Assembly: GCF_014633365.1 (NCBI RefSeq)
Contig: NC_068344.1
Location: 17,065,669-17,129,668, forward strand
DNA from: Diospyros lotus
Lineage: Eukaryota; Streptophyta; Magnoliopsida; Ericales; Ebenaceae
Direction of reading: 5' to 3'
Length of the DNA stretch: 64,000 bases
Shown here: positions 32,455-44,495 of the stretch, piece after piece
Layout of the letters: every line of letters starts with the position of its first letter
Position numbering within the stretch: the stretch's first letter is position 1
The notes under the pieces: generated by a model
Database searches by the model: none
Seen by the model: the letters and a program-made list of their open reading frames with translations, nothing else
What the model was told of the DNA's origin: nothing
Made by a program: the position numbers and the translations under genes

Positions 32455-34565
32455 AACTGGTAAATGAATATCTATCATTCTTAATTTGCCTATAAGCTCT
32501 TCAAACCTTTTGATAGGAAGGTCCTTTGTCAATAAATCAATTAGTTGATTTTCTAAAGTAACAAAGGGTATGCAAATATCCCCCATCCTCTTAACTTTTC
32601 CTCGATGAAATGATGATCAATCTCAACATGTTTTGTGTGGTCGTGTTGCACTGGATTATGAGGCTGTTTGGCTTACTTTTTTTTATTGAGCTTATAAGCC
32701 TTTTTATTTATAAGCTATGTAAAGCTTAAAAGCTAGTTAGCGTTTAAGTTGATAACATGTTTAGATAAATGTGCTTTAAACTATCATTTATATAGTTGTG
32801 TTTGATTTGAAAAAAGCTTATAAGTAGAAGAACTTAACAAAAGGACTAAAATGGACATGTTGAATAATACAAATAAAATTCATCAAAAGACTAATTTTTA
32901 ATAAAAATAAATTATAAATTGATATTCAACTGATAAATTGTTATAATTACACAATTATTAAAAAATATATTAATACAATATTTTATGTTTAACTTTGGGT
33001 TTAATTCATAAAAATGTTAAATATATTAATATAATAGACATTAAAATATATATGTTATATATATATATATATACAGAGATGGAGAAGGCATGGGTAGCGG
33101 ACGATACTGACGGACAATGGAGGAGGCAGCGATGGAGGCTAGAGGCGGTGGTTTATGGGGATGGGGCTGGAGGTGGCGGCGGCCATGGAGGAGATGGGGG
33201 TGGTGATGGTGACGGTGACGGAGGAGCTGGAGGGAGGTGGCAACAGAGAGAAGGTAGAGGGATGAAGGAGATGGGTAGAGGTTGGAAATATGGTAGTTGT
33301 TTGATGATAAAATGGTAAAATAGTTGGTCAATGAAATAAGCTCTCAACTTATTTGGAAAAGAGAAGGGGGGGAGGGGGGGTAGCTTTTCAAAAACGTTGT
33401 TAAAACAACGTTTAAGCTCTTGGATGTCTAACAGATGTGTAACTAAATAAGATATGTAACTTATAAGCTGAAGGAGGATATTATAAGTGGTCAAACTGCT
33501 AAGCCAAACACCCCCCTATGTTCAATGTTGATAACTGATTGATTGTCACAAAACAACTTCATTGGACCATGACTAGGGATTTGTGGATCATCTAGCACAA
33601 TTTTTAACCACAATAGTTCACATAAATCAAGAGCCATTGCCTGAAACTAAGCTTCTGCACTAGACTAGGCCACTAGACTTTGCTTTTTACTTCTCCAAGA
33701 CACTAAATTTCTTCCTAAGAATACACAATATCCTGTGGTAGATCTTCTATCCACAAGGGAGCCTCCATAATTAATATCTGTGTACCCTGTAACTTCCAAT
33801 TTCTTTTTTGATTTGAACAAAAGACGTTTCCCTGGTGTTGCCTTTAGATAATACAAGATTCTTTTCACTGCTTGCATATGTTCTTGGGTCTGGCTGTGCA
33901 TAAATTGGCTCACCAAGCTGACAACAAATGCAATGTAAGGCCTTGTGTGAGATAAGTAGATTAACCAGCCCAATAATGCTTGTTACCTCCCTCTGCTTGC
34001 CATTTTTCAATCGGATTTTCCTAATTTGAGATTTGGTTCTAATGGTGTACCAGCCGTTCTGCTACCTAACAACCCAGTTTCTTTCAATAAATCAATGGTA
34101 TATTTTCTTTGGGAAATAAAGATACCATCCTTATAGTAGGCTACTTTTATGCCCAAGAAATACTTAAACTTGCCAAGATCCTTTATGTCAAAAACTCGAG
34201 CCAAATTCTCCTTTAGGTGCTGCTGTTCATCAACATCATTCCTAGTGACAATAATATCATCTGCATACGCTAGTACAGCTGTTAGATTGCCCCGCTTAGA
34301 ATGCTTAATAAATAGAGTATGATATCCCTTACTTTGTGGATACCCCATTTGCTTCATAGCCTTTGAAATCCTGTCAAACTAGGCCCTTGGGGATTACTCC
34401 AACCCATAAAGAGCCTATTTCAACCTGCATACTTTGTCTGATACATCTTTGGTGAAACTTGGAGGTGGCTCCATACAGACTTCCTCCTCTAAATCACCAT
34501 GTAAGAAGTCATTTTTTACATGCAATTGCATTAATTCCCAACCATAACAACTAGCCAGTGCCATT
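32455..34565 (-). pseudogene. Copia I1 RT-RNase H, split by an inverted-repeat element
   Basis: Antisense 3' half of a Copia. RT (34565-33990): MALASCYGWELMQLHVKNDF, HGDLEEEVCMEPPP, catalytic box LAYADDIIV (YADD), KYFLGIKVAYYKDGIFISQR. RNase H: GRRSTTGYCVFLGRNLVSWR-like residues, then DNQSVINIEH, interrupted at 33517/32660 by the inverted-repeat element T1, then NPVQHDHTKHVEIDHHFIEE. Many stops. At 34565 the frame jumps directly to a protease-side sequence of another copy. Confidence 0.83.
32661..33516. mobile_element. Inverted-repeat element T1 (PIF/Harbinger-like?)
   Basis: 856-bp insertion with ends GGCTGTTTGGCTTA and TAAGCCAAACACCC (inverted). It splits Copia I1 RNase H between NIEH and NPVQ. 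The flank TATG/TAT is repeated at 32657-32660 and 33517-33520. AT-rich arms (many AGCTTATAAGC motifs), a (TA)n run at about 33055-33073, and a G-rich core at 33078-33260. No transposase. A GTTTGG-type end with a 3-bp-like duplication suggests PIF/Harbinger; hAT is not excluded. Confidence 0.7.
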
Positions 34566-35570
34566 TCTCTTCAAGTAATAAAACCGATTCTGCTCCTTAG
34601 CAACACCAATCATCTTCCTCGTATCCAGTGCCAGGAGAAAAAATAACATGACAATTAAGATATTTAATGAGCTAATGAACAGATATTAGATTGGTAGAGA
34701 GGTTAGGAACATGTAGAACATGCTGAATAGGAAGTAAGGGACTAAGGGTAACACTTCCCTGACCTGCTATAGGAATTGTATTACCATTAGCTATGGTTAT
34801 TCTTTTGGAAGTATCCATTGGTTTATAGGTTTCAAACACATTGAAGTCTTAGGACATATGATCAGTAGCCCTAGACTCTAGGATCCACAAGTCATTCCTT
34901 TTAGTTTGAGTAAAAGATTTAGAGTGGAAACAAGTACCCGCTTGTGCCAGAGAACATGTCCCATCTTGAATAGTTTTCAAAAAGATCTTTACCTTATTGA
35001 TTTCATCAGCATTCAATTGACTTAGGTTAGAAGTTGCAGCTGGATCTGCCTTCTCTGTGGTAGTTTCCTCCTACTCCTTGTTTGTGAGATAGGCTTGTCC
35101 TTGGTTTATGGATTGCAAACTCCGGAAGCCTCCCATCTTACTTAGAACTCTCTCCTTCCCATGCAACTTAAAGCATGTTTCCCTAGAGTGCTTTGGCTTC
35201 TTGCAATATGAACACCACAAGCCTTCTCAGTTTTGTGATCTAGGGTGTGAGTCATTCCTTACCTGCTGAGACTTGAATCGGGATCCATCCATCTTGTTGG
35301 TCACCATGGCTAACCCCTCAAGACTAGCCTCATGGACCATAGCTATCTCTCGAAACTCCTCACTACAAATCATAGAAAAAACTTCACCGAGAGATGAAAG
35401 TTTCTTTCTTCCAAGAACCTGCAATCTTACTTGATCATACTCAAAATTGAGACCAACCTAGAATTCTACGATTTTGGCTCAGTCAGTAAGGGTGGCTGCA
35501 TCCTTGTTGCACACCATCTTAATTTCTTGAAAGTGATCCAACTCAAGCCAATATCAATTCATCTTATTAT

Positions 35571-38466
35571 GGCTTAGTTTGGCTAGGCTTTTATTTTTGT
35601 AGCTTTTAAGCTAGGTAGCGTTTAAGTTGATTATAGCGTTTAAATTAGATAGGGTTTAAGCTGATAATATGTTTGGATAAATGTGTTTTTAAGCTATCAG
35701 TTAATAGTTATATATTTGATTTGAAAGAGCTGATAAGCTGTTACAACTTGATAAAAAGACAAAAATAAACATGTTGAATGATATAAAATTTTATCATTAG
35801 ATGTTGATAAATTATACATAATTATTAAAAATATGTTAATATAATATTATTATATGTATTATATATGTTATATAACAACAATATATACTATTATGTGTTA
35901 TAAATATATAATATATTGTTATATGTATATATATATATATATGTTTATTGTTGCTATTGTTAGTGTAGGTGCTCTAGACTCAATCAGATTGGGCATGTTG
36001 TACACTGATAATTGTAATTATGTTTATTATTTGAATAAGGAGTTGTTCAAATTCACAAGAAGTCATTCTATTAGTTTCTTGTTGTTATTGTAATAACCGA
36101 ATGAAACTAGATAGAAGTCCATATGATGTATACTGTGATTAATCTTTAAAGGTATGAGATGATGCATCACAGTTTCTAGACATCATTAAACGTCCTAAGT
36201 TGTAGCAATGTCAAGAATGAACATTGACAATTGTGGTAAGACTTGTATGTGCTATGTTTTTGCTATGTGATAGCAATGGGGGTCTCACATCCATAGACAT
36301 GGGGATGCCTAGACAAGTACATAGGTGACCAATATTGGAGAACGTGTCATTGGACATGACTCGCCATGAGAATCCATTTTGGTTATATGTTGATGGAATT
36401 CTCATACGAGAGATGGGTGTAACTAATCCTTAGACCTGAGGTTGTCACGGTCATCTCATAAGAAGACCGATATGCTTTGACATCGTTTCGATGGGCTTAA
36501 ACAAAGGCTGCATGTGGGGGATCGTTGGGTATATCGTGAGGCTTATGGAGATGGGTGCATAGCCAAGATGAGACTCTTCTATCCCTTGATAGAGGATGAT
36601 GTATCTAAGGTGCTTTCGGTGAATATTCACTTTCAATCTATGGCCATGATGAAAGATATCAATAAGGAGTTATTGATTCACTTTTTATTGAGTGAAGATA
36701 TTTGGAAGACCGAAGAAAACTCATGTGATCGTTATCAAGCAACACATTGCCATACTTGAGATCACATAAGATACATTGATGAGAGGATCGAATTACACAG
36801 TAACCATGCTCGTAAAAGGTTATTTGCGGATTATGAATCCTTCTGAATAATTGGGTAGGCATGATGCCTTGCTAGAGGCCAATCTTGTCTTATGTGTTCG
36901 TACCGACACATTGCCAACATATTCGGAAGCCTAATGAGTCATACGCAATAGGCACGGTCTCTGGTTTAAACCAGGAGAGTGGACGTATGGTTAAGTGGGA
37001 CACTTTGGCAAGAAGTTGTGCCGTCGTAGGTTCTCACAAAAAAAGAACAAAGAGACATAATAACGTCGATATGATGAGGGGTTGTCATAATGGAAAGAGT
37101 TTCCTAAAATGACAATTGATTAAATTAGAAAGGAGTTTCTAATTTAAAAATTTTCTATTTGTTGGAGTGGCAAATAGGAAATAAAATATATTTGGGCTTA
37201 AGTTAATATTTGGACTAAATTGGATTAAATTAAATATTATATTTGGACTAAATTGGATTTGGGCCAGATATTAAATATTAAATAATATATTTGGACCAAA
37301 TTAGATTTGGGCCAAATATTAAATATTATATTTGGGCTTGAATTAGATTTGGGCTAAAATATTTTATTTAAACCTATAAAAGGATTTGGGCCATTTAATT
37401 GGACTAGAATAAACTCATTTAATTAAGTTCATAATTGAAATAAATTAAATGGGCCGGCCCATATCCATTAGGGTTTAAGAAACTCTAGAACTCCTTATAA
37501 ATACCCCTTTATGGGTTTGCCCAAATTAGAGAGAGTTTTTGGTGTGGTTTTTCAAGAGTTGAAAAATAATTGCTGTTCACTATTCCCCATTTCTTTTGGC
37601 ATCAATACGAAATGAGGGCATTTTTTTTTTCCATTCATACATAAGCCGCGAAAAGGAGAAGGAGCTAGCACTCCTATTTCGCTCTCCTTGCCAACGGACG
37701 CGTGCCGCGTATCACAAGTTAGAGGCCGGACGCTTGGACAACTTGAATCCGCGAACGATTCAATAATCTAAAAGTTAGATTTATTTATTTGTATGTGAAT
37801 GATTTGATTTCGATGTTGATCCAATAGCCGGGATCGGGGTAAAGTTCAAAATTTTTGAACTACGCTGCTTGCCCCGTAGCGATATTGCTTTACTTTCAGT
37901 TATATATATATATATATACACATATATGCACACAGATGACACCGGGGAGGAGGGGAGGTGAAGCACGAATGGAGGAGATGAGGGTGGGGTCGGCGACGGA
38001 TGATCGACAATGGAGGATAACTTGAAGTAGATGAGGGCTTGCGGTGGCGGATCTGGAAGTAGCGGCGATGATGGCGTGACCAAGGAGGGTGACGGTGCTG
38101 GGCAGCTTGCGATGGTGACGGCTATTGAGCTAGGCGAGGGTGAGGGTAGTAATCGGGGATGGGCGATGACGGTAATGGCAGTTGTGAAGGAAAGAGATAG
38201 CAAAGTAAGGGACAAGGGCGTAAATATTGAAAATGTTGGAGGACAAAATTGTAAAAGACTCGGTCAACACAATAAGCTGGTGGCAGCTTTTTTTGCAAAA
38301 GCTGTGGGCTATTAGCTTTTCTCAAATGTTGTTATATTAGTGTTTAAGCTACATAGCTTTTAAGCTATTTAATGTTGCTAAATGCTTAACAAAAAATGTT
38401 GGGTAGCTTATAAGCTAGCTACATAACCAGCTTATAAGCGGTCAAACCGCTTAGCCAAACGAGCCC
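35571..38466. mobile_element. Inverted-repeat element T2, related to T1
   Basis: Insertion in Copia I2 gag, bounded by GGCTTAGTTTGGCTAGGC and GCTTAGCCAAACGAGCCC and flanked by TAT (35568-35570, 38467-38469). Excision restores the gag reading DYYNKMN. Same family as T1: arms rich in AGCTTATAAGC, (TA)n, a G-rich core (37930-38200) sharing GACAATGGAGGA, and a right arm AAAATTGTAAAAGACTCGGT comparable to T1 33305-33330. The size is inflated by a roughly 2-kb solo LTR inside the (TA)n. Confidence 0.7.
35942..37898 (+). mobile_element. Large solo LTR inside T2 (boundaries approximate)
   Basis: About 1.95 kb of non-coding sequence inserted in the (TA)n tract of T2. It begins near TGTTTATTGTTGCTATTG and ends near GCTTTACTTTCA. 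A TATA box TATAAATA at 37496-37503 followed by an untranslated-leader-like stretch fits the U3-R-U5 of a long-LTR element in + orientation. At 37130-37400 there are four to five imperfect repeats of GGACTAAATTGGATTTGGGC. All ORFs are short. Because it lies in TA repeats, the duplication cannot be read unambiguously. Confidence 0.55.
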
Positions 38467-39041
38467 TATAATAGTCAATTACAGTCAAAGACACTTGCTT
38501 AGTACCACTTATCTTTGTCTTAATCTCAAAGGTTACACAAACATCTTGCACTTTAGAATAAGTTTGTTTTAGGGTTTTCCAAATATCCTTGGCAGAAGAT
38601 AAGAACATGTAATTCTTACTTACCTCAAGTTGCATAGAGCTTTACCATGACATGATCATCGAATCCTTAATATCCCATATTATGGATGTGGGATCCGAGG
38701 TCCTGGGGCCTAGTTCGGTTAGATGGGCTATCTTCCCTCAACCTTTTAAGAAAGTCCTTGCAAGCTGTGACCAATGGAGATAGTTTCTGCCATCTAGACA
38801 ATGGGAATGATGCATTCTCAGTAGCTCACTGACAAGAGTATTTCCAGTTGACTAGTTAAACGGGATAGCATCTCCCGTTGCCGTAGGAGGGGTCGTTTCA
38901 GAAAATTTTGACATAATAGGAGAGATTAATGGCTAGTAAAGTAGTACTAGAAAAAGAAACAACATCGTGGCAATGAAGGCACATAGTAGCTTGACCAGAC
39001 CGAGAAGATAATAAGGGTAGATCATTGTGGTTCTGATACCA

Positions 39042-39251
39042 TGTGAGAATAAAATATCTTCTCATATATTTACACAAACAATATAGCCCTATTTATAGGG
39101 TTGAGGAATCACAACATAGGAAAGTTTATAATGGCTAAAACTAGGGAAGATTGTCTATACAAGAATAGGAAAGTATCCTAAACCTGATTTAGCAATTTCT
39201 AAAAAACTAAAGATTAGATCAGCTTCCAAACTAAGGATGATTTGTTAGTCA
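39042..39251 (-). repeat. 5' LTR of Copia I2
   Basis: TGTGAGAATAAAA..TTGTTAGTCA in + view, after PBS GTTCTGATACCA (39030-39041). It abuts gag of I3, so I2 probably inserted into I3. Confidence 0.65.
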
Positions 39252-39611
39252 AACTTCCTTATCTTTTCTTTTGGGAATCAATAGTCATGGAGTTGATAAG
39301 CCATGACAGTACCATATTGTTTTCTGCCTTCCATGTCTTGTACTTTGAATCTATTGAATTCGGTTTAGCGGCTCCACCAGTAATATAGTCATCTTTTCCT
39401 TTGTCGCATATGAACATCATAACCAAATGAGATCATTGAAGATAGTTGTGCCCATTCAATTTGTGTCCTGTAATGAGAAGAGTAGAGGAATCTGATCCTC
39501 TATTAGAACTAGGAACAATAGGAACTTGAGAGGAAGAAGAAGAGACTGCTGTGGTGAAGGATGTCATTGGGACGTAGGAGGAATTTTTTAATCAGAAATG
39601 CTCTGATACCA
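39252..39611 (-). pseudogene. Copia I3 gag N-terminus
   Basis: Antisense: MTSFTTAVSSSSSQVPIV start near 39566, HKLNGHNYLQ..SHLVMMF, KGKDDYITGGAAKPNS, LSWLINSM, then lost at the I2 LTR. PBS CTCTGATACCA at 39601-39611. The remainder of I3 is not recognised on the left. Confidence 0.75.
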
Positions 39612-39823
39612 TGAAGAAGTTTGGACTGTAAAACTTCTTAATTTATTATTTGGATTGGATACATATATATATTACAAGTGGTAACTGTCCCTTTGGAGAC
39701 AGTTAAAACACAAAAAACTGCCTAACTTAGGAAACAAATAACTGTATAATGAATATGTGAAACTGCCCTTATATTTCAACCTAACTGCCTAACTGTCCCT
39801 ATATTTCTGTACACGTTTCCACA
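39612..39823 (-). repeat. 5' LTR of Copia I3
   Basis: TGAAGAAGTTTGG..GTTTCCACA in + view, 212 bp, adjoining the PBS. Contains repeated AACTGCC(T/C) motifs. Confidence 0.65.
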
Positions 39824-40077
39824 GTTATTATTATTGTTTTCTTTGATAAGTGAAAAATTGGAAGTGTGTGATACCCTGAGATCATCAGGTGCTAGGTAAT
39901 ATGACATTTGTTTATCTAGGTTCCTTGGGATAATTTAAATGATTTGTTCCTAGTTCAATTCATATTAATATGTTCATGACTGGTAAAATGGCTTCTTCTT
40001 AACATTGCTGTAACAACTTATATGTATTTCTTGTCTTCATAATTTTCAAGTTTAACATTGGTTTATGGTGTTTGCAG

Positions 40078-40154
40078 AAACTGTTGCAAATCTGGTAGAT
40101 CTTGGTTTTTTATGGTTCAGAGAATTTTATTTGGAATCTTCTCGTGTTATTCAG
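40078..40154 (+). CDS. PIR: PIR/SRA1 exon e4
   Basis: Acceptor TTTGCAG ends at 40077. Two bases complete a Glu codon begun in e3, then TVANLVDLGFLWFREFYLES and SRVIQ follow, a diagnostic CYFIP-family stretch. The exon ends in phase 0 before donor GTGCAG. At 77 nt it is one of the two shortest exons. ATGs just upstream (40058, 40065) lie in intron sequence and are not starts. Confidence 0.92.
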
Positions 40155-41118
40155 GTGCAGATAATAAGAAAACTAATATCATGTTCATACTGTGCATCAA
40201 ATTTTGTTTTACAATTGGGGATAACACAGCAGCTATGTGGTCATTCGGGGTGAATTAAGCAGTGATATTCTGGGGCATCAGGCCCTATTAATGTTGTGTT
40301 CTCTTTTGGCTTTATATTTTTTGCTTTTGTTATCATTTGTTTTAGTGGCCTGCCTTGAATGTTAGTGTTAACAGGGTGGGGTGATTTTTGTTTTGTTATA
40401 CCTTTTTTGTTTCTCTTCTACTTTGTTTTTGTTTCTTGTCTTTTCTTGTGCCAGTCAATGAACTTGGTTTAATCTTCCCCCCCCTCTTTTTTTGGTGGTT
40501 ACTGGACTAGAATGTATCTAATATGGTAGAATATTTCTTTTGTAATCTGAAATCAACTTCATGTGTGCAATTTATTGTATTTGTTTCTTTTTAAAGCAAA
40601 TTAACTTTTGGGGCGATACTTCTACAAAAACAAGCTATTAACAGACACACGTGCGCGGGTGCACACAGACACAAACACTCACTCACAAAAGAAACAGAAA
40701 AAAAGGAAAAAGGAAACTCTTAATAATCACCACTGAAAGTAGACCAGCCATGGAAGTGACTGCTTTACTATACAAGGCAATTGACGTGCAGAAGACCTAT
40801 TCAAGTGCAAATGCAGCTTTATTTTTATATCGACTACTGATTGAAAAAGTAGGGCCTCTCATATTTATCCGTGCCTTCAATTTTTGGATTATTATATATT
40901 TCCTAAATTCGTTTTCAATTTATGCTTATATATTATATTACAACTTTGCAATCTTTTCTGTATTATCGGCTCTAATACCAATTTGATCAGTTTCCTTTAG
41001 ATTCTTGAAGAATCTTTTGTATATGTTTTTTTGTTTTTATTTCTTAGTATCCCCATTCTGAACCTGTATGCTTTAACTTTCTGTAACTAACACAAACTCG
41101 TATATTGTTCATTTGCAG
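40155..41118 (+). other. PIR intron 4
   Basis: 964-bp intron, donor GTGCAG, acceptor ATTTGCAG. A CA/CG-rich microsatellite lies at about 40646-40685. No element recognised; short ORFs are intronic. Confidence 0.8.
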
Positions 41119-41289
41119 TTTCCTATTGAGTGCTCTCTTCCCTGGATGCTGGTTGATCATGTACTTGAATCCCAAAATGCAGGTCTTCTTGAGAGTGTTC
41201 TAATTCCATTTGACGTATATAATGATTCTGCTCAACAAGCATTAGTTGTTCTCAAGCAACGGTTCCTCTATGATGAAATTGAAGCTGAG
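41119..41289 (+). CDS. PIR: PIR/SRA1 exon e5
   Basis: Acceptor ATTTGCAG ends at 41118. The frame reads [40 protein letters not shown] and [17 protein letters not shown], near-identical to plant PIR. The length is exactly 57 codons, phase 0 at both ends, with donor GTAATT. The intron separating it from e4 is only 964 bp and free of recognisable retroelements, in contrast to its neighbours. Confidence 0.93.
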
Positions 41290-41641
41290 GTAATTGAAAC
41301 TAGTAGAATTAAATGAAGTTTTCCTTCTGAATATGTCCTTGATAATTGTTTTCGGATTGGAGGAGTTGTTCATGTACTTCTGTGTTTTAGAGTTCCTATA
41401 GACTCTGCCGATTGTATGCTCTCCCATTGTCCTTCAGAGTTGAGACTCAGTTTTTGATGGACATCCAGTATTGAAAGTAATATTATGGGTAGCTTGGATC
41501 TAAGTTTCGTTTTGGTTTATTTTTTGTTCTCTCTCTTTCATAGAATATTGTCTGTCTACTACGAGATTCTATTTAGTTTCACCCAACTGATTGTTGCTAT
41601 GTTTGCCTCGAGTCATCCTAGAAGATAAGTGAAGACAGCAG
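41290..41641 (+). other. 5' part of PIR intron 5
   Basis: Host intron after donor GTAATT; nothing coding seen. Confidence 0.7.
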
Positions 41642-42208
41642 TGTTGTTATCGGCTAAGATGCAATTAGACAGTTAGGAAAATACCTAAATGTTATTAGTA
41701 TAAGTTTAGGGGTTAAACTGTAATTGCAATATCCCAGTCGGTTATATTGGGGTGTCTGCCTTCTTCAATTATAAATAGAGGGCAAGGGGGTAGCTGAGAG
41801 AGATATGCACAAGAGAGTCTCATTCCTATTGTAACGAGTATCATTTTGTTCTGATAGAGAAAGGCTAGTGATTGTGTGGTAGCTTTGTAATCTTGAGGGA
41901 ACGAGGGCTTGATGTACTCGGGAATAGGAAGGGAAGAAACTGGCTGTAAACTGATCACACAAACGGAATAACAAAGCTGCTCAAGGGGTGTTTTGGCTGC
42001 TGGATGTAGGGTTGCAATTCTTACAATCTGAACCAGGATAAATCGGTGTTTTGTGGTTTGGTCTTTCTGGTTTATGTCTTGTATTATGATTTCTTTACTT
42101 TCTATTTTTGGTTGATATATGATTACATATTAATCCGAGAGTGTGGAGGAGTATTTGAGAGAGGTTAACTCATCTAAGTTGGCTCAAACTGGTAAGTTTA
42201 ACTCAACA
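41642..42208 (+). repeat. LTR relic, probably solo Copia LTR
   Basis: TATA box TATAAATA at 41770-41777, then a U5-like segment containing GAACCAGGATAAAT, which also occurs in the LTR of Copia C (antisense: GAACCAGGATAAAT). Candidate ends are TGTTGTTATCGG and AACTCAACA. No PBS, gag or partner LTR, and no clear duplication, so the limits are approximate. Confidence 0.5.
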
Positions 42209-44495
42209 ATGATGATAAGCATTAATGCGGCTAAGATTGATTCGCCAACTGCAGTAGAACAGAGTTGATATGTCAGGAGGAACCTTCATCTCAGCTATTA
42301 CAATTGTGTGTTAAATTCTCCCTATTCATGGTCAATTGGATAATCAAGTGGAAGAAATTTCAGGCTAGAAAAATGAAAATCAAGTATGAACTAAGACAAA
42401 TATGAATAAAATGAAAGGGTTGTTTGGAATACCCTTACACAACATTAACGGATTATTGAGTTGAGACAGGTATTTAGAGAGATCAAATTTCATGAGTTCT
42501 TAGATTAATGGCTCCCAGAATTTCATGAATGAGAACATTATGAGATTTGTTGTTTTGGCACAAATCTTTTGTTTCTTAAACATCTATTTTTTATCTTCAA
42601 AATTGAAAAGTTTCAGAAGGTTCAAATATTAAAGATTGGCAAATACTTCACATCTGTTGTGAAATGGAGGGGAAAAAAAATCCCATCTTCATGCATTTAT
42701 AAGCCCCACAACTGGTCAACTGATCTTGTTCATGGTCTTCTCATGCATTCATGTAGAAGACATAAAATTAGGCACACGTGCGATTTGGACATGTGTTTTC
42801 TGGAATGCTGTCAATACTTTTCAAGAGTAGTGTTGTACAAATATATATTCTAAAGAGTAGTTAGGTTAGCACTTAAAAGGCTAAAAGGTAATAAAGTTTA
42901 GGAAGGTCTTTAACTCCTTAGCTGTTAAACATTGAGAACAATGTTTGTTGACAGGTCCAAGAACTTGTAGGAGAGTGTATGGTAAGCAACATATTTAGAA
43001 GTGTCAAATAGGAGAGTATTTTGCTTTGGGAGGCATGTGAAACGGCCAATTTTATACATAAAAAGGGATGGAACTGCTTGAAACAACAAATAGTCCCAAC
43101 CCAATCCAACCCGCTGTAAGTGGGTTATCTTCCTCTATCTTTGTGTGTGTGTCTCCATCTTTGTTCGGTAGGGTGAGAAATATCTGACTTTTATTAGGAT
43201 AATTGGTTATTTACTATTATTTATTCTTGTTTAAACGTGTTCATAAAATTCATTAGAAAAATACAAATTTGCTTTTCCAGTGTTTCTTTTGGGGAAAATT
43301 GCAATAACCAGCCTTGAGCTTTGGCTTAATTGCATGAGCAACCCCCCTTTATTTCGCAAATAGCAATAACCTCCCTTTCTATTAAATAGAGGAATAAAAT
43401 GGCCATTTTCCCCCTTATTCTCTCTCCTTTTTCATCTCTTTCCCCCTCCCCTCATTTGATTTTAGAAAAATAAAAAAGAAAAAGAAACAACTAGTGGTTT
43501 TTGGTTGCCAACGACCATTAATGTAGCAGGTGAGACTAGTAATAGGGGGTTTGAAATCAAACCTGGATATCTACGTGTGCCTACGCGTGCGCGCGCATGT
43601 GTGTGTGAGAGAGAGAGAGAGAGTATGGCTATAAAGAGTTCGTTGGAGTTGTCAAAGGAATTGGGGTTCGTCGTGAAGAATTGCCTGTGCCACCAACTCC
43701 ATTGGCACCATTGATGCCAAAGGAAATGGGGGAGAGAGAAGAAGAAGAACCACCAATGCCACTATAAGCCCCATATTTGACTGGTAGAGAGAGAAAATGA
43801 TTGATGATGAGGTTTCGATAACCACATTAACAATGGGATTGTAGAAACTCCGTGACAATAAGGTTTGGAAACCCATCACCATGGGGTTTCTACAATCCCG
43901 TCTTTGATAGGGTTGCATGACTCAATTGATAATGGGGTTTGGAATCGCATCACTGTGGGGTTTCTGCAAACCCATCGACAATAGGGAGAGAGCTAAATGA
44001 ATCTGGTGGGGTCTCAGGGGCAAAAAGGTCCAATTAGGGTGAAGTAGTGGTATCGATTGTGAGTATTGAATTTTTGAAAGGGATCTGAGGAAAGTTAACT
44101 AAGCCCCAAGGCAGGTACCAGTTAGAGTAAGAGACAACCTTGGGGTGGTTGAGATTGAAGTAGAGGTTTCACTAGGTCAGTGAGAAGTGACTCGACGAAC
44201 TTAGTTGATTATTAATCGAAGGGGTTAATAACTCCTTAAAAGGACTCGGGTACACCCCAAGAGTGGATCTCTGGGTCATGCTTTGTAACCTGAGTTTTAA
44301 GTTAAGTGGGGCTTGAGAAGGAGGGTTGGTAAAACCTGAAGGGCCGAAACAAAATTATTAAAGATAGATTTAATTATTTTGGGAAATTAAATAAACAAGG
44401 GTAATTAAAGGAAATTAGTGGGCCCTTGTGTTAACTATAATAACTTATATATATGTATGGAGTAGTGGTGGGCCCTATATGCCATTTATAATAAC

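Larger units (their letters stand above)
34566..39041 (-). pseudogene. Copia I2 gag-protease half, split by T2
   Basis: Antisense. PBS TTCTGATACCA ends at 39041; gag N-terminus near 38890-38640 (RWQ/YLHWSQ-like, degraded), VSKNYMFLSSAKDIWKTLKQ and KISGTKQVSLTVIDYY to 38467. T2 follows (35571-38466), then NKMN-YWLELDHFQEIKM at 35567 downward, QVLGRKKLSSLGEVFSMI, a knuckle CSYCKKPKHSRETCFKLHG near 35170, a protease position ILESRATDHMS (34880; DSG to ESR) and NLISVH..LIKYLNCHVIF. It ends at MIGVAKEQNRFYYLKRNG, where it joins the RT of I1. The integrase is missing. Confidence 0.8.

Noticed and set aside
32995..33318. Gly-rich ORF (GGGGGHGGDGGGDGDGDGGAGG) as a glycine-rich protein
   Set aside because: It lies inside the inverted-repeat element T1, spans a (TA)n tract, and both strands are open, which is expected from a G-rich repeat.
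36514..37112. ORFs at 36514-36759 and 36885-37112 as genes
   Set aside because: Short, low-complexity, without motifs, and inside the non-coding solo LTR/LARD-like insertion.
40058..40258. Small ORFs at 40058 and 40065 as genes
   Set aside because: One is the e4 frame extended into introns, the other is its shadow frame.
43290..43410. Mutator-like terminal repeat
   Set aside because: TTGCAATAACCAGCC looks like some DNA-transposon ends, but I could not find an inverted partner or a 9-bp duplication.
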